Of a DNA stretch of 50,180 nucleotides, positions 49,541 to 50,180 are shown piece by piece. The translations under genes and the position numbers were made by a program. The stretch is from positions 1 through 50,180 of the forward strand of contig NZ_LKIR01000004.1 in the NCBI RefSeq assembly GCF_001462205.1. The letters run 5' to 3'. The notes under the pieces were generated by a model, which saw only the letters and a list, made by a program, of their open reading frames with translations, was not told the DNA's origin and did not search any database. The stretch is from Haloparvum sedimenti. GTDB lineage: Archaea; Halobacteriota; Halobacteria; Halobacteriales; Haloferacaceae. Position 1 is the stretch's first letter. Each line of letters starts with the position of its first letter.

Positions 49541-50180
49541 CTATCGGTCTGGACCGTCGAGTTCCAGTACGTCGTCGGGGCGGTCGCGCTCGAAGGCGAA
49601 CCGGCCGGTCGACCGCGTCCGGAGCGTCACGGTCGCCACGCGGAGGACGTACGCCGACAGCAGCATGAACGGCGCCATCGAGACCGTGGTGACGACGGTC
49701 GTCGCCGTGTGGGTGTCCGGGAAATCGCCGGTGTGGAGCAGCACGAACGACACGAGCAGGATCGTCGGTAGCGAGACGTAGATCAGGTGTTTCGACAGCG
49801 CCGCGAACTCCTGGCTGAAGTAGAGCGTCTTGAAGTACTCGCGGGTGGCCGCGAAGTGGCGCAACAGCGCGAGCAGGTCGTCGACCGTCTCGTCGGCCTC
49901 CGGCGGGAGCACCTCCTCGTGCTCGGCGCGCAGCCGCCGAAGCTGGTTGGTCAGGAGGACCTGATCGTAATCGAGCGTCGCCAGCACCAGCGAGACGGTG
50001 TCGTCCCGTCCCTCGAGCCGAGACTCCAGGTCGTAGGTTTGCTCGGCCATCTCGCGGAGGTACTCCTCGACGTTCGCCTGGAGGTCGGCGTCCGCCTCGG
50101 CCACGTCGTCCGCGAGCTCGCCCGTCTTCGACGCGACCGCGTCGACCAGCACGATGAGGTAGTTCGTCGGGTCCGCGGGC
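49541..50180 (-). CDS. Membrane protein with coiled N-part, 5' end outside window
   Basis: The frame is open through the right edge, so the true start is not seen; an internal GTG at 50152 would be the first start inside the window, but the residues before it (PADPTNYLI) look like coding sequence. At least 213 residues are visible: a helical, acidic region (DDVAEADADLQANVEEYLRE, LRHFAATREYFKTLYFSQEF) and then two hydrophobic helices (LIYVSLPTILLVSFVLLHTG and VVTTVSMAPFMLLSAYVLRV) before a charged tail. I do not recognise a function. The 151-base gap to pyrG carries the pyrG promoter region and nothing else clear. Confidence 0.72.
   Translation of the reverse strand, partial: PADPTNYLIVLVDAVASKTGELADDVAEADADLQANVEEYLREMAEQTYDLESRLEGRDDTVSLVLATLDYDQVLLTNQLRRLRAEHEEVLPPEADETVDDLLALLRHFAATREYFKTLYFSQEFAALSKHLIYVSLPTILLVSFVLLHTGDFPDTHTATTVVTTVSMAPFMLLSAYVLRVATVTLRTRSTGRFAFERDRPDDVLELDGPDR

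Overview
The window is haloarchaeal chromosome, probably from a Halorubrum-like or related Haloferacales genus; I cannot fix the genus from sequence alone. The signs are very high GC, strongly acidic proteins, TATA boxes about 25-30 bases upstream of start codons (leaderless genes), Tat-lipobox signal peptides, and haloarchaeal small families such as DUF5802, DUF7553 and single zinc-ribbon proteins.

Bases 1-2431 are a low-GC, decayed integrated element next to a tRNA-Val gene. It carries the 5' part of an ApeA-like (HEPN abortive infection) defence gene, a two-gene PIN-nuclease/UPF0175-like pair, an integrase C-terminal remnant with an in-frame TGA, and a second tiny integrase scrap. From the tRNA (2432-2506) onward the sequence is ordinary high-GC chromosome.

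Bases 2.5-14.4 kb hold metabolic and stress genes: a CaiB-type CoA-transferase, an SDR-fold protein without catalytic residues, a cupin overlapping an FAA hydrolase, an Lrp-TrkA_C regulator divergent from a UspA gene and an APC permease-UspA fusion, a thioesterase, and an S9 peptidase with an acidic repeat insert.

Bases 14.58-25.65 kb hold the most unusual part: six co-oriented, mostly overlapping genes. They encode a helical-repeat protein, a coiled coil with a membrane segment at each end, two paralogous HEAT-solenoid/coiled-coil proteins, a small adaptor-like protein, and an AAA+ ATPase with one active and one degenerate AAA-like region. It looks like a membrane-tethered, ATP-driven scaffold whose function I cannot name.

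Bases 25.7-34.2 kb carry glutaredoxin plus cobalamin adenosyltransferase, a polar amino-acid-type ABC transporter, nikR with a good candidate operator, a PAP2 protein coupled to a solute-binding protein whose two halves are in circularly permuted order, and a FrnE-like DsbA protein.

Bases 34.2-50.2 kb are mainly housekeeping: CPBP protease, glucose-6-phosphate isomerase, an amidohydrolase, cyclophilin, VIT1-like and DedA-like membrane proteins, UspA, carB with a double palindrome upstream, a methyltransferase, guaAB-type GMP synthase subunit, CTP synthase, and a membrane protein cut by the right edge.
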